From contig NZ_CP088285.1 of NCBI RefSeq assembly GCF_011516645.4, positions 4,482,501 to 4,546,500 of the forward strand: a DNA stretch of 64,000 bases, given 5' to 3'. Source of the DNA: Bradyrhizobium septentrionale. GTDB lineage: Bacteria > Pseudomonadota > Alphaproteobacteria > Rhizobiales > Xanthobacteraceae. The translations under genes were made by a program, and so were the position numbers. Below are positions 54,700 through 63,957 of this stretch, piece by piece. A model generated the notes under the pieces. It saw only the letters and a list, made by a program, of their open reading frames with translations, ran no database searches and was not told the origin of the DNA. Each line of letters opens with the position of its first letter. Position 1 is the first letter of the stretch.

Positions 54700-55090
54700 A
54701 AACGATCGTTTTCTCCTGCAGTCCGATACCCCCAAACCGTGTCGGTCGAAACTTCCTCCACGTTCTGAGCGGCCTGCAAGCTGCACTTGCCCGTGAGTTT
54801 GCGTTCCGCCCCGGGACGCGGCTCTTCTTTCAGCGCCCGCTCCAGATTGCCTTCCACGAAGCGTCGCTTGGTGCGGTACACGGTCGAGCCGCTCACGCCG
54901 ACGCTCCTACGATCTCCTCGTCGCTGGTCTCGGCATCGGCGGCCAGCAAAATCTGCGCTCGCTTGAGCTTGCGGGACGCATGCTTGCCGCCGCTGAGCAG
55001 CGCCCTCAGTTCGGTGCGCTGGATGACGCTTGAACGCGCCGGCCTCATCAGACGGCAGCCAAGGACACCTCGCAGCATCGAGGTCCTCAT
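54700..55090 (-). pseudogene. IS630-family transposase, N-terminal fragment
   Basis: Reads TELRALLSGGKHASRKLKRA and QILLAADAETSDEEIVG, then in a second frame VSGSTVYRTKRRFVEGNLER and ALKEEPRPGAERKLTGK. This is the N-terminal helix-turn-helix region of IS630 transposases. Later blocks with the DDE residues are absent. Confidence 0.8.
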
Positions 55091-55215
55091 TGATCCGAAA
55101 CTCCTGGCGGAGCTAATCTGACTGCCGGACCCAACCTGTCAAAATCACTGTGCAGAGCCACTAGTGAGAGCAGCCAGAGGCCCTGAAATTCCAATGCAGC
55201 ATTAAGCTGCCCCGT

Positions 55216-55512
55216 CTACACGGTCGTTGAGCCACAGCAGCTGAAGTTGACCGCAAAGCTAATCGCCGTGCCTTGATTGGTCTGAGCAAGCCAGCCAGTC
55301 ATCGCTTGGGGCACATTGCCGTCGGAGCTGTTGCTTGCGTTTCGTGTAGGTGCCAGACGTGCTCCGGTACTCTGACCGTAGCTGTTGACGGTCAGAGTTG
55401 AGCCATATTGGTTGGTCCAGGTCCAGGTGGGTTGGGCATTTTCTGCTGCATCCAATAGCAGAACGCATACGGATGCCACGTAGTGCGTCAGTTTCCAGAT
55501 TTCTTGAGACAT
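55216..55512 (-). pseudogene. Avidin-family (bradavidin-like) gene, truncated
   Basis: After a signal-like N terminus (MSQEIWKLTHYVASVCVLLL) comes PTWTWTNQYGSTLTVNSYGQ, the first two avidin strands with the WxNxxGSxL biotin-binding motif. Then comes NVPQAMTGWLAQTNQGTAIS and FAVNFSCCGSTTV, matching the mid part of bradavidin-type proteins. The stop after GSTTV removes the following WTGQL strand and all later strands. Around 55340-55365 the natural GTYT appears only in another frame, so a double frameshift alters strand 3. Avidins bind biotin; this copy is unlikely to do so. Confidence 0.78.
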
Positions 55513-55736
55513 CGTCGAATCCATGTGATCCGAAATAGGAGAACCATACAACCGATTTTGGACGACGTGCGTTGATGCACACCTTTCAAAGCGGAACCCA
55601 CCATGACGGTGATTCCTAAAGCTCGTCGAGGCCGTTCTAGTTCCAGGTTGGTCTGTTCAACAATTCCCGGGAATCTGCCTTTTGCCGTACGCATCCGGTC
55701 AGCACCCCGGGCAGGCGCGCCGGTCAGCCGTGGCGC

Positions 55737-57323
55737 TCAGGCGGCAGCCGCTGTGGACTGTTGGGTCGCCTTCCAATTCCACGGGAGCAGGTCGGCGACT
55801 TTGTTGACGGGGTGATCTGGAAGCCTGGCCAACACATCCGCGAGCCAGGCTTGCGGATCAACGTCGTTCATCTTGCAGGTTTCGATCAGGGTATAGACGG
55901 CGGCGGCGCGATGGCCGCCGGCATCTGAACCGGCGAAGGTCCAATTTCGTCTTCCGACAGCCACACCGCGTAACGCTCGTTCGGCAGCGTTGTTCGAGAG
56001 GCAGACGCGACCATCGTCCAGGAAGCGGGTGAACGCCGCCCAACGGTTGAGCAGGTAGTTGATCGCCTTTGCAGTATCGTTGCCTGATGAGAGCAAGGTT
56101 CGCTGCTGACGCATCCAGATTTCGAGATCGGCGACGATCGGCCTCGACTTATCACGACGTACCGCAAGCCGCTGTTCCGGCGTTTTGCCGTTGATGGTGC
56201 GCTCGATCTCGAAAAGGATATCGATGCGTCGCACGGCCTCGCTGGCAATCGGCGCCTCTCCAGATTTCGCCAAGTCGAAGAACTTTCTGCGGCCGTGGCT
56301 CCAACAGGCCGCTTCAAGGATCGGAGCTGGCTTCCTTTGGGCCTTGTAGAGCTGGTTATACCCATCGAAGGCATCGGCCTGCATGAGGCCGACATAGCCG
56401 GCAAGATGGCTTTGCGGGTGTTCTCCAGCCCGGTTGCGTGAGTAGTAGAACAGGGCCGCCGGCGGATCCGTGCCGCCAAACGGCCGGTCATCGCGAACAT
56501 AGGTCCAGATCCGGCCGGTAACCGTCTTGAGCTTGGCCAGCACCGGCACCGTCGTATCGTCGCCGTGGATGCGTTCCGCGCTCATGACGTGGATCCGGAT
56601 CGCCTCAATGATGGGATCGAGTGCCACCACGCAGGCGCCGATCCGATCCGCCAGGGTCGAGACGTCGATCTCGATCCCTTCGCGGGCATAGGTCTTGCTC
56701 TGTCGGTTCAACGGCTGGTGCAGCAGGAACTTGTTGACCAGCACCATCGCCAGCAGGCTCGGCCCGGCAAAGCCTCGCGGGATCGGATGGGAGGGCGCCG
56801 GCGCCTCGGTGATTGCCTCACAATCCCGGCAGGAGAACTTTTCGCGGACATGCTCGATAATCTTCCAGCGCCGTGGCTCACATTCCAGGGTCTTCGATAC
56901 CACCTCGCCGAGCTTGTGCAGTCGCTCGCTGCCGCACTTGCCACATACGCAAGGAGCGGGTTCGACGATGCGTTCGATCGGTAGATTGTCCGGCAACGGA
57001 CGTCGCGGCGGCCGTGGATTTTGCACGCGCTGCTGTTTGGCGGCTTCCGGCGCTGCGAGCTCGGCCTTGGTTTCCTGCTCAGCCTGGGTCTCTTCAAGAT
57101 CCTCGATGGCGAGTTCGAGCTGCTCGACCAGCAGCTTGCCGCGCTCAGAAGATTGCCCGAACTGTTCTCGCCGTGCCTTGGCCAGCATCAGCTTCAGCCG
57201 CTCGATCTCCAGCCGGCCGACGGTCACCTCGCTCTTCGCCAGCGTCAGCTGCTCGCGCTGCGCAATGATCATCGCGTGTGCTGCGGCAAGGTCGGTGGGA
57301 AGCGGATCGGCGGGCGTCGTCAC
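55737..57323 (-). CDS. tnpC: IS66 transposase TnpC
   Basis: A 528-aa transposase starting MTTPADPLPTDLAAAHAMII, with coiled-coil region, zinc block EPAPCVCGKCGSERLHKLGE and FSCRDCEAITEAPAPSHPIP, DDE core ERIHGDDTTVPVLAKLK, GLMQADAFDGYNQLY and CWSHGRRKFFDLAKS, and the end block VCLSNNAAERALRGVAVGRR. It is uninterrupted. Confidence 0.94.
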   Translation of the reverse strand: MTTPADPLPTDLAAAHAMIIAQREQLTLAKSEVTVGRLEIERLKLMLAKARREQFGQSSERGKLLVEQLELAIEDLEETQAEQETKAELAAPEAAKQQRVQNPRPPRRPLPDNLPIERIVEPAPCVCGKCGSERLHKLGEVVSKTLECEPRRWKIIEHVREKFSCRDCEAITEAPAPSHPIPRGFAGPSLLAMVLVNKFLLHQPLNRQSKTYAREGIEIDVSTLADRIGACVVALDPIIEAIRIHVMSAERIHGDDTTVPVLAKLKTVTGRIWTYVRDDRPFGGTDPPAALFYYSRNRAGEHPQSHLAGYVGLMQADAFDGYNQLYKAQRKPAPILEAACWSHGRRKFFDLAKSGEAPIASEAVRRIDILFEIERTINGKTPEQRLAVRRDKSRPIVADLEIWMRQQRTLLSSGNDTAKAINYLLNRWAAFTRFLDDGRVCLSNNAAERALRGVAVGRRNWTFAGSDAGGHRAAAVYTLIETCKMNDVDPQAWLADVLARLPDHPVNKVADLLPWNWKATQQSTAAAA

Positions 57324-57366
57324 GAGGACGAATCAACCATATTCGTCGCAAAAAATCCCGCTCGAT

Positions 57367-57714
57367 TTAACCGGAAGCCCGTGGACGCCAGGTTGCCTGC
57401 GGCATCCGCCAATCAATTCCGGAGAGGAGATAGGATAGCTGCGCAACGCTGATCGTCACAACGCCATCCGCCATTGATGGCCACAAAAAGCGGCCTCGCT
57501 CCAGCCGCTTCGTGAACAGACACGCGCCTTGGCCATCATGCCAGATGATCTTGATCAGGTCGCCGCGGCGGCCTCTAAAAACATAGAGATCACCGGCATG
57601 CGGATCACGCTTCAAACTCTCCTGGACCAGACGCGCGAGGCTCGGGAAGCCGCGGCGCATATCGGTGTGGCCGGTCGCAAGCCACACCCGCACATTACCC
57701 GGTATCGCAATCAT
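57367..57714 (-). CDS. tnpB: IS66 TnpB
   Basis: A 115-aa protein: MIAIPGNVRVWLATGHTDMR, GFPSLARLVQESLKRDPHAG, YVFRGRRGDLIKIIWHDGQG and [20 protein letters not shown]. Complete. It overlaps tnpA by 4 bases. Confidence 0.94.
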   Translation of the reverse strand: MIAIPGNVRVWLATGHTDMRRGFPSLARLVQESLKRDPHAGDLYVFRGRRGDLIKIIWHDGQGACLFTKRLERGRFLWPSMADGVVTISVAQLSYLLSGIDWRMPQATWRPRASG

Positions 57715-58106
57715 CGGCGCTCAAGTACCTCGAGGACCCGCGCCAGCGCTTCTGGATCGACGTGCGAATCCACTCGGATCCGTCGCCGGTTACCGAGGTC
57801 GATCTCGATCAATCCAGTACGCGCGGCCACTACAGACCGCCCTCGGCTATCACCCGCAGGTAAGAGCTTCGGAGTTTCCTCCGCCTCCGTGGCGGCGATC
57901 TGCACCGGCGCAAAAGACGGTGCGACCTGCTCGGATGTCCGCGCTTGACGACGCCAGGTGAACACCAGGCTGGCCGCTACTCCGTTGCGACGTGCAACCG
58001 CTGTCACCTTTGCGCCCGGCGCCAACGTCTCCTCGACAATCCGTGCCTTGTCATCCTGCGACCAACGCCGCCGACGCTCCAGCCCGCCCAAAACCTCGAC
58101 CCGCAT
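57711..58106 (-). CDS. tnpA: IS66 TnpA
   Basis: A 131-aa protein: [40 protein letters not shown] and NGVAASLVFTWRRQARTS as the helix-turn-helix part, ending RSVVAARTGLIEIDLGNRRR. Complete, first gene of the operon. Confidence 0.92.
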   Translation of the reverse strand: MRVEVLGGLERRRRWSQDDKARIVEETLAPGAKVTAVARRNGVAASLVFTWRRQARTSEQVAPSFAPVQIAATEAEETPKLLPAGDSRGRSVVAARTGLIEIDLGNRRRIRVDSHVDPEALARVLEVLERR

Positions 58107-58201
58107 CGCCCGATGACCTTAAAGCTAGACTTAAGGTCACACGCTTGGCGAATTACAGCGTGTCAGACAAGACGGCGCCCGCCGGATGCGTACCTTTTGC
58201 C

Positions 58202-59147
58202 GATGGTTGCTTTGTGTCTTATCTGCCACAAAAGACCTCCGAGGCACCTGCCAGAAATGGTAGGCCGTCCCGCTCGCTGAGCATGTTGCGAATGCACGCC
58301 GACGACGTCACGGTCACAAGAGCGCGCCCGCGCGGAGGAATTCAGAGGCATAAGAAAGTGGGCGCGCTAATACCTATCTGAGCGACCAAGGGTTCCTCGA
58401 TCGACCGTGCGATGTTATGCGCCGTAAGCTGGTAGCTCCGCCTTCTCGCGTCCGGCAACCTTCGCAAGCCGACCACCCGAGAGGAAGTTAGGCGGGCGCC
58501 AATATTGAAATGAGCGAATTTGCGCCAGATTCGGGCAGGCAAGTTAGCTGCAACCTGGTGTCGTCGTAAAAGATGACCTTTCGACTGTTCAGCACCATGT
58601 CCGCTCTCCCTCGGTAAACCAAAACGAATGACGTGCTGGGGATTAACGCGCAATACTCACCATATCGTCTTACCCGCGGATGGTAGCTGTTATCACGCAG
58701 GAATCGGCGACCGCCAGTCCTGAACACTCTGGATCAGAATCGTAAGATTGTGCAGCGGTTTATCGCCTCGGCTTTCAGACTTCAACGACGACCTACAAAC
58801 GTTCGGCCTCGGTGAACTCCGCTCAGCCTCGCAGCTCCAGTTTACGCCGAAGGATGTCGCGCGCTTCGTATGCTCCGATTGCGACCAGGCCAGCTGAATG
58901 CGATCTCCAGCAAGTGGTTAGGCTGACGCCTGTCAGCCTCTCAACGGTTCACCGGTTCCAACGCACGTCTTGACGGTCGATGGGATTGAAATCGCTAGAA
59001 GGACCAAAAACCAAGCCGAAGCATCGACCAAGCCATCGCTCCTGAAAGCACCTTCTGCTGCGTGCGACGAGCAGCCTATGCCGGCGCTCAACCTATGCTC
59101 TTCTTTCCGGCCAAGTTGCTTCAAATAGGTCCCGATTATGGCCTCAG
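58202..59147. other. Mostly unassigned; one possible 79-aa frame
   Basis: A minus-strand frame at 58488-58727 reads MFRTGGRRFLRDNSYHPRVR and VVLNSRKVIFYDDTRLQL-like sequence (NSRKVIFYDDTRLQLTCLPE), which looks partly natural. No motif is recognised. The remaining 600 bases show nothing supportable. Confidence 0.35.
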
Positions 59148-61109
59148 TCACCACTCATTAATCCAGATCCGCATTTCACCTTCGCCGCGGTTGGCCCAGC
59201 TGAACCACGGAATGAATGTCAAACGCTGCGTTTGCCGCTGTCCAGGCACGTTGTCGTAGTGATAAAGCGGTGCTTCCTCAGAGAGCCTGTGTTGCAAACG
59301 AAAGCCATCAGCCTGCAGCAAACTCTTGCCGGCAAAGAGGCCCTTGCCTTCAACAAGCGAAAATTGGCTGTCTGCATCCAGCCAAATATTATGTAGCTCC
59401 GGCCCGTTGTCGGCTTCTTCCAGACAATAAATTAGGGGGCCACGCTGAATAGCCACTTTGCCGGCCAGGTGGCGAAGTTGTGGATGGCCATACACGCGGC
59501 GTGCTTTCATGGGCAGCTGCAATTTGCAGCGATCGCCCTGCCGCCACGTGCGGTGAATGTGCAAATAGCCTTTGCACGACTCGCAATTGACTGGTTCGCC
59601 GTTCAGTCTGACCTCTGGCGCGCTGCACCATTCCGGCAGGCGCAGCGCGAGCGTGTGCGTGATTGGCTGCTCCGATTCCACGGCGATCTCCACCTGGTCC
59701 TCCCAGGGATAGTTCCCGCTCATGCGCAGTCGCAGCGTATGCTCTCCGACCGGTAACGCCACGCTGTTGCCAACGTAGAGATTGACATAGAGCGCGTCGG
59801 AGCGTGGCGTGTAGATGTAATGACCAATTGATGTGAAAAGGCGCGCGATGTTTGGCGGACAGCAGGCGCAGCCGAACCAGCGCTGTCGTACCGGCGAGAC
59901 ATGACTGTAGATGCGGTTGGACCGCAGTGTTTTGGGATGAGCTTCGAGTGGATTGACATAGAAAAAATGGCGTCCATCTAACGCGATACTGCCCAGAACG
60001 GTGTTATAGAGCGCACGCTCCATCACATCGGCATAGCGACTGTCCGCCTCCATCTCCAGCATCCGGCGGGCGAACATCATCAGGCCAATCGACGCGCAGC
60101 TTTCCGCGTACGCAGTATCGTTCGGCAGATCGTAGTCGCTGCTGAACGCTTCGCCCGCGCTTTGCGAACCAATGCCGCCGGTGATATAGATCTGCCGCTG
60201 CACCATGTTTTGCCATAGCCGCAGGCAAGCTTGGCGTTGCTGCTCGTTCTGAAGCAGACGCGCCAGATGGGCAACCCCAGTCATGAGGTATACAAACCGA
60301 ACCGCATGACCTGTTGCATTCCGCTGCTCCGAGACCGGCAGGTGCGCCTGGCTATAGGCTTTATCTCTGACCATCCAGGGCTCGACGTTTGCTTTGCGGT
60401 GACGGGATCGCTTCTCATACTCTATGTCATAGAAGTGCGGCTCCCTGCCGCGTTGCTCCACGAAATAATTCGCCAGTGTGAGATATCGCTGCTCCAGCGT
60501 CGCTTCGTAGAGGCGTATCAATGCGAGTTCGATTTCCGGATGGCCATCATAGCCGTGTAACTGATGGCGCTCCGGGCCAAACACCACGGCGATGTGATCA
60601 GCAAGCCTGCAAACGACCTCCAGTAAGCGCCTTTTGCCAGTCGCCTGAAAGAAAGCGACGCCCGCTTCAATCAAGTGGCCGGCGCAGTAAAGCTCGTGGC
60701 ATTCGCTTAAGTTGCTCCAGCGCTCCCCAGGCGCCTTTACCGTGAAATAAGTGTTCAGATAGCCGTCGCCGCACTGGGCGGCCGCAATCAGTTCAATCAG
60801 GTCATCGGCGATTTTCTCCAGTTCTGGATTGGATGTTTCGCATAGCGACCAGGCGACTGCTTCCAGCCATTTCGCCACATCACTGTCCTGGAAAACCGGG
60901 CCGTAGAACTCGCCACTTGCTCGATTGGCGGCGATCCGAAAGTTGTCTATCGCATGGCTCGGCGGGACTTCGGGAATACGGTCGTTCAGCGCCTCCCACT
61001 GATAAGGGAGCGTCACCTCCCTCACCAATTGCCGGCATTTCCCAATGAGCGGATCAGTAATCCGTAAGTCATGGAGATCTACTTCCGTAGTAGCCGTCGG
61101 CCGATTCAT
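59148..61109 (-). CDS. GH127 beta-L-arabinofuranosidase-like protein
   Basis: A 653-aa protein of normal family length. The N-terminal (alpha/alpha)6 barrel starts with PLIGKCRQLVREVTLPYQWE and includes YGPVFQDSDVAKWLEAVAWS, CGDGYLNTYFTVKAPGERWS and HELYCAGHLIEAGVAFFQAT. The zinc/nucleophile region is FGCACCPPNIARLFTSIGHY, with the adjacent cysteines of the GH127 active site. Beta-sandwich C-terminal domains follow (KVAIQRGPLIYCLEEADN). No signal peptide, so cytoplasmic. The family removes beta-L-arabinofuranose from glycans. It has no sugar transporter or regulator beside it, but it is one of the few undamaged non-IS genes here, suggesting recent arrival. Confidence 0.9.
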   Translation of the reverse strand: MNRPTATTEVDLHDLRITDPLIGKCRQLVREVTLPYQWEALNDRIPEVPPSHAIDNFRIAANRASGEFYGPVFQDSDVAKWLEAVAWSLCETSNPELEKIADDLIELIAAAQCGDGYLNTYFTVKAPGERWSNLSECHELYCAGHLIEAGVAFFQATGKRRLLEVVCRLADHIAVVFGPERHQLHGYDGHPEIELALIRLYEATLEQRYLTLANYFVEQRGREPHFYDIEYEKRSRHRKANVEPWMVRDKAYSQAHLPVSEQRNATGHAVRFVYLMTGVAHLARLLQNEQQRQACLRLWQNMVQRQIYITGGIGSQSAGEAFSSDYDLPNDTAYAESCASIGLMMFARRMLEMEADSRYADVMERALYNTVLGSIALDGRHFFYVNPLEAHPKTLRSNRIYSHVSPVRQRWFGCACCPPNIARLFTSIGHYIYTPRSDALYVNLYVGNSVALPVGEHTLRLRMSGNYPWEDQVEIAVESEQPITHTLALRLPEWCSAPEVRLNGEPVNCESCKGYLHIHRTWRQGDRCKLQLPMKARRVYGHPQLRHLAGKVAIQRGPLIYCLEEADNGPELHNIWLDADSQFSLVEGKGLFAGKSLLQADGFRLQHRLSEEAPLYHYDNVPGQRQTQRLTFIPWFSWANRGEGEMRIWINEW

Positions 61110-62325
61110 CTCGCTCTCCTTCGTGTTGGGGGCACGGGCCGATGGTTCATGAAAACCTTACTCATATCCCATTGTTGAGTTTGCAGGGTGCGAATTGGCA
61201 GCCTCAGCATGTCCTGCCTGCCGTCGTCAGCTCATGCGTCTTTCGCGTGCTTCCAAATCCCGGCATGACGAGCGATTGAAGCGTCCCTCTGGTCATCAGG
61301 GGCGGAGAGAGAACTCACCTTCTTTGAATAGACTCAGACGTTCTATGACGGTCGACACGAACGACATTGTCAATCTCCATACATCGCGCTGACCAGCACG
61401 CTCGATGGTGAAGACAGCAATTTCCGTGCCGGCAACGGCGCAGATCGTTCGTCTCGACTAGCACGTCCTCGGTATCCACCAATCCGTCGCGGCTTCGACG
61501 TGGATTCGGCGCACCGCCTTCGGCCCGGATGGATTTTCGCTCTGCGCTGCTGCTGCTCCAGTTCCGGCGGGGCGTCGCGCGCTTCCTGGTCCCCGCCGCA
61601 ATCGAGACCGGTTGGCCGCGGACTGGTCATGACCGTTCCTGTGAGCTCGAGCCTTGCGGATAGAGGCGCCTTTGCCGGTATTGAGGCGAATGCCGTATCG
61701 CATCGCCTGGCGAACCTTCGGCCTTAATGAATTGCGCTCATTCCCTGCTGCGATAATGGAGAGGGCCGATGCGCAGGCGCGCCTGGCCGCGTTGGAAGGC
61801 GCAGGCGACGGGGCCTCGCGAGAAGAAGAGGGCGCAACAGAAGCTGAAGGAGAGGAGGCTCGCCATAAGTTCGCAGGTCGGCGCGGAAAGCGAGCCGCTT
61901 CAGGAAGTCAAGCCATGGATGGACCTGCTCATTCAGGACATCGAGGCAAACGAGTTGCGCCGCTACGAACGGCAGGCGCGAATTCGGCGAGAACGCGATC
62001 GGTCGGGGACGAAGCATGGAGCCGTTCGAAATGAGGGCCGTCGAGGTCGGTCGTCATGGGGGACGTCCTTTGCCGGATCGGCCGCGCCCATCGTGGCCTT
62101 CGTGGCGATCATCTGACGGCAGGTGGAACGGACCAGAACCCGACGCAAAGCGAAGGGCCGAAGCGAGGGGGAGATGGCAGAGGCGCGGCTATTTTGTTTC
62201 GCACAAAGGCGCGGTCCGCGCCGGCGGAAAATAGCCGTGACCTCCGCCATTGCCGGGCCGTACCGCTCGCCGTCCGATCGCCCTCTAGAAGCCAGGGGGC
62301 GGCTCTATCCGCAAGGGCCACTCAC
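61110..62325. other. Unassigned interval upstream of GH127
   Basis: The first part must hold the GH127 promoter (cgaaggagagcgag gives its ribosome binding site on the minus strand). A plus-strand frame at 61769-62116 gives EKKRAQQKLKERRLAISSQV and MDLLIQDIEANELRRYERQA, a charged helical pattern that may be a broken hypothetical gene. Nothing else is supportable. Confidence 0.35.
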
Positions 62326-63150
62326 GGCATCGTCAACTTAATCGACCGCCGAGCTGAAGGAGGCGATTCTCAAAGGTTCGAGATTCGGCGATAGCGCTTG
62401 TCGTGGAGATCTCGCGTCAAGTCGCAAAGGCTCGTTCGCGTGAAGCACGACGGAAGTCGGCAGTGACGGCTCCGGAATAGGGGATGTGGAAAAGGTTCGC
62501 GTCCTGATCGTGAACTGCCAGAACCCGTTGAGCCTGACGGGACGATTTGAAACGCTTCATTATCCGCTCGCGTCGCCGCGTCGGCCGATGAGAATTCTCG
62601 GCCCGATAGGTGAGAGCGTTGTGCCGGCGATGTTCGACGTGAAAGCCCATCTTTGCCCTGGCAGCGCCGTAGGAACGGAGCTTGTCCGTGAACATCACGC
62701 GCGGCGGTGTGCCGGCGGATTTCAAGAGCTTCTTCATGAGCCGCTGCGCAGGGCGCAAGTCTCTTCGGCGCTGGATCAAAACGTCGAGAACGAAGCCATT
62801 CTGGTCGACAGCGCGCCAGAGCCAATGTTGTTCGCCCGCGATCGAGATAACGACCTCGTCCAGATGCCATTTGTTACCGCGAGCGGGAGCGCGCTGGCAG
62901 ATTCGATCGGAGAACGGCTTGCCGAATGTTCCGTCCCACTGGCGCACGGTTTCATAGCTTACGCCAATGCCACGCGCTGCCAGCACTTCCTCGACCATGC
63001 GCAAGCTTAAGGGAAACGGGAAATACAACCAAACGGCATAGCTGATTACTTCCGGTGGGAAGCGATGGCGGAGATAAAGAGGGTCCCGGGCGGTCGGCAT
63101 GCCCGTCGTCTACCCCCTCGGCCGCTCCAATTCGTTAACTTGACGGTGCC
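62326..63150 (-). mobile_element. IS6-family element
   Basis: Ends ggcatcgtcaacttaa at 62326 and ttaacttgacggtgcc at 63150 are inverted repeats; length is 825 bp. A transposase fills the interior. The flanking 8-mers differ, so no target duplication remains, as expected after cointegrate resolution or recombination. Partial copies lie at 10964, 27059 and 50193. Confidence 0.9.
62417..63100 (-). CDS. IS6-family transposase
   Basis: A 227-aa DDE transposase: MPTARDPLYLRHRFPPEVIS, KWHLDEVVISIAGEQHWLWR with the first Asp, FTDKLRSYGAARAKMGFHVE with the second, and NSHRPTRRRERIMKRFKSSR with the Glu. It ends at FAT followed by TGA, where the copy at 10964 reads FATWREISATS, so a nonsense change removes the last dozen residues. 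The catalytic domain is intact. Confidence 0.92.
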   Translation of the reverse strand: MPTARDPLYLRHRFPPEVISYAVWLYFPFPLSLRMVEEVLAARGIGVSYETVRQWDGTFGKPFSDRICQRAPARGNKWHLDEVVISIAGEQHWLWRAVDQNGFVLDVLIQRRRDLRPAQRLMKKLLKSAGTPPRVMFTDKLRSYGAARAKMGFHVEHRRHNALTYRAENSHRPTRRRERIMKRFKSSRQAQRVLAVHDQDANLFHIPYSGAVTADFRRASRERAFAT

Positions 63151-63153
63151 CTC

Positions 63154-63563
63154 CTGCGAGCTACTTGATCAGCTGGGGCATTCCCGGCACAGACCGATTA
63201 CGGGCGGCCTTCAAAGACTCACTTGCCCCGTCTCGCCGACCACGCACACTGCGGTTTCCGGCCCAACATAGTGCTTCATGGCAGTTGATGCGAATTGGTT
63301 GTTTGCGGGAGCTCCATTGGTGCCCGAGCCCACGACCGCAATTACGCCATTGTCTGCAATTCCAGAATTGGATGCCAATTGACGTCTCAGGAGTTTGGCG
63401 GCGCGACGCCGCTGAAACGGTCGAGCCGAAACGCGTTCGGCGCTATCAGCTTCGCATCGAGTGCCAGATCCGCGAGCATCGTACCGATCGCGCTGGCGAA
63501 CTTCGCACCGTGACCGGAGCAAGGCGACGCAACGACGATGCGGGGGTCGGCCGGAAGTCGATC
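63154..63563 (-). repeat. 410-bp inverted duplication, copy 2 (3' end of FAD oxidase gene)
   Basis: Reverse complement of 34687-35097. It carries the last 59 codons of the amine oxidase (RLPADPRIVVASPCSGHGAK to VAPPNS) without the rest of the gene. It is bounded exactly by the IS6 end on the left (3 bases away) and by the start of the IS3 element on the right. Confidence 0.92.
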
Positions 63564-63651
63564 AGAGCTGGCTCCGCAAATTCGGACAGTAGCTTGAGTG
63601 GATTTTCTGCCTGACAGCGGCGAGGATTCTTGCCGCGAATCAGGAGCGAAG

Positions 63652-63957
63652 ATGACGAAGAAGAGCCGCCGGATGCATTCTCCGGCATTCAAGGCGAAGG
63701 TTGCTTTGGCTGCGGTCAAAGGCGACAAGACGCTGGCGGAGCTGGCGCAACTGTTTGATGTTCATCCGAACCAGATCACGATCTGGAAAAACCAGCTCCT
63801 GGAAGGCGCCGCCGGCGTGTTTGGGCATGACAAGGCGTCGGCCGAGACGCCGGTCGATTTGAAGGCGTTACATGCCAAGATCGGCGAGCTGGCGTTGGAA
63901 AACGATTTTTTGTCCGGCGCGCTCACCAAGGCGGGCCTGCTGAGCGCAAAGCGATGA
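63652..63957 (+). CDS. IS3-family OrfA
   Basis: A 101-aa protein: MTKKSRRMHSPAFKAKVALA, AVKGDKTLAELAQLFDVHPN and QITIWKNQLLEGAAGVFGHD form the helix-turn-helix, followed by a leucine-zipper-like VDLKALHAKIGELALENDFL. Start chosen at ATG 63652 after caggagcgaag. It overlaps orfB by 4 bases. Confidence 0.93.
   Translation: MTKKSRRMHSPAFKAKVALAAVKGDKTLAELAQLFDVHPNQITIWKNQLLEGAAGVFGHDKASAETPVDLKALHAKIGELALENDFLSGALTKAGLLSAKR

Larger units (their letters stand above)
55687..58193 (-). mobile_element. Intact IS66-family element
   Basis: Ends gtacgcatccggtcagcacc at 55687 and gccggatgcgtac at 58193 are inverted repeats. An exact 8-bp target duplication, cttttgcc, lies at 55679-55686 and 58194-58201. 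Genes tnpA, tnpB and tnpC are open on the minus strand. Length is 2507 bp. It lies about 105 bases upstream of the avidin remnant's longest frame without cutting it. Confidence 0.95.
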
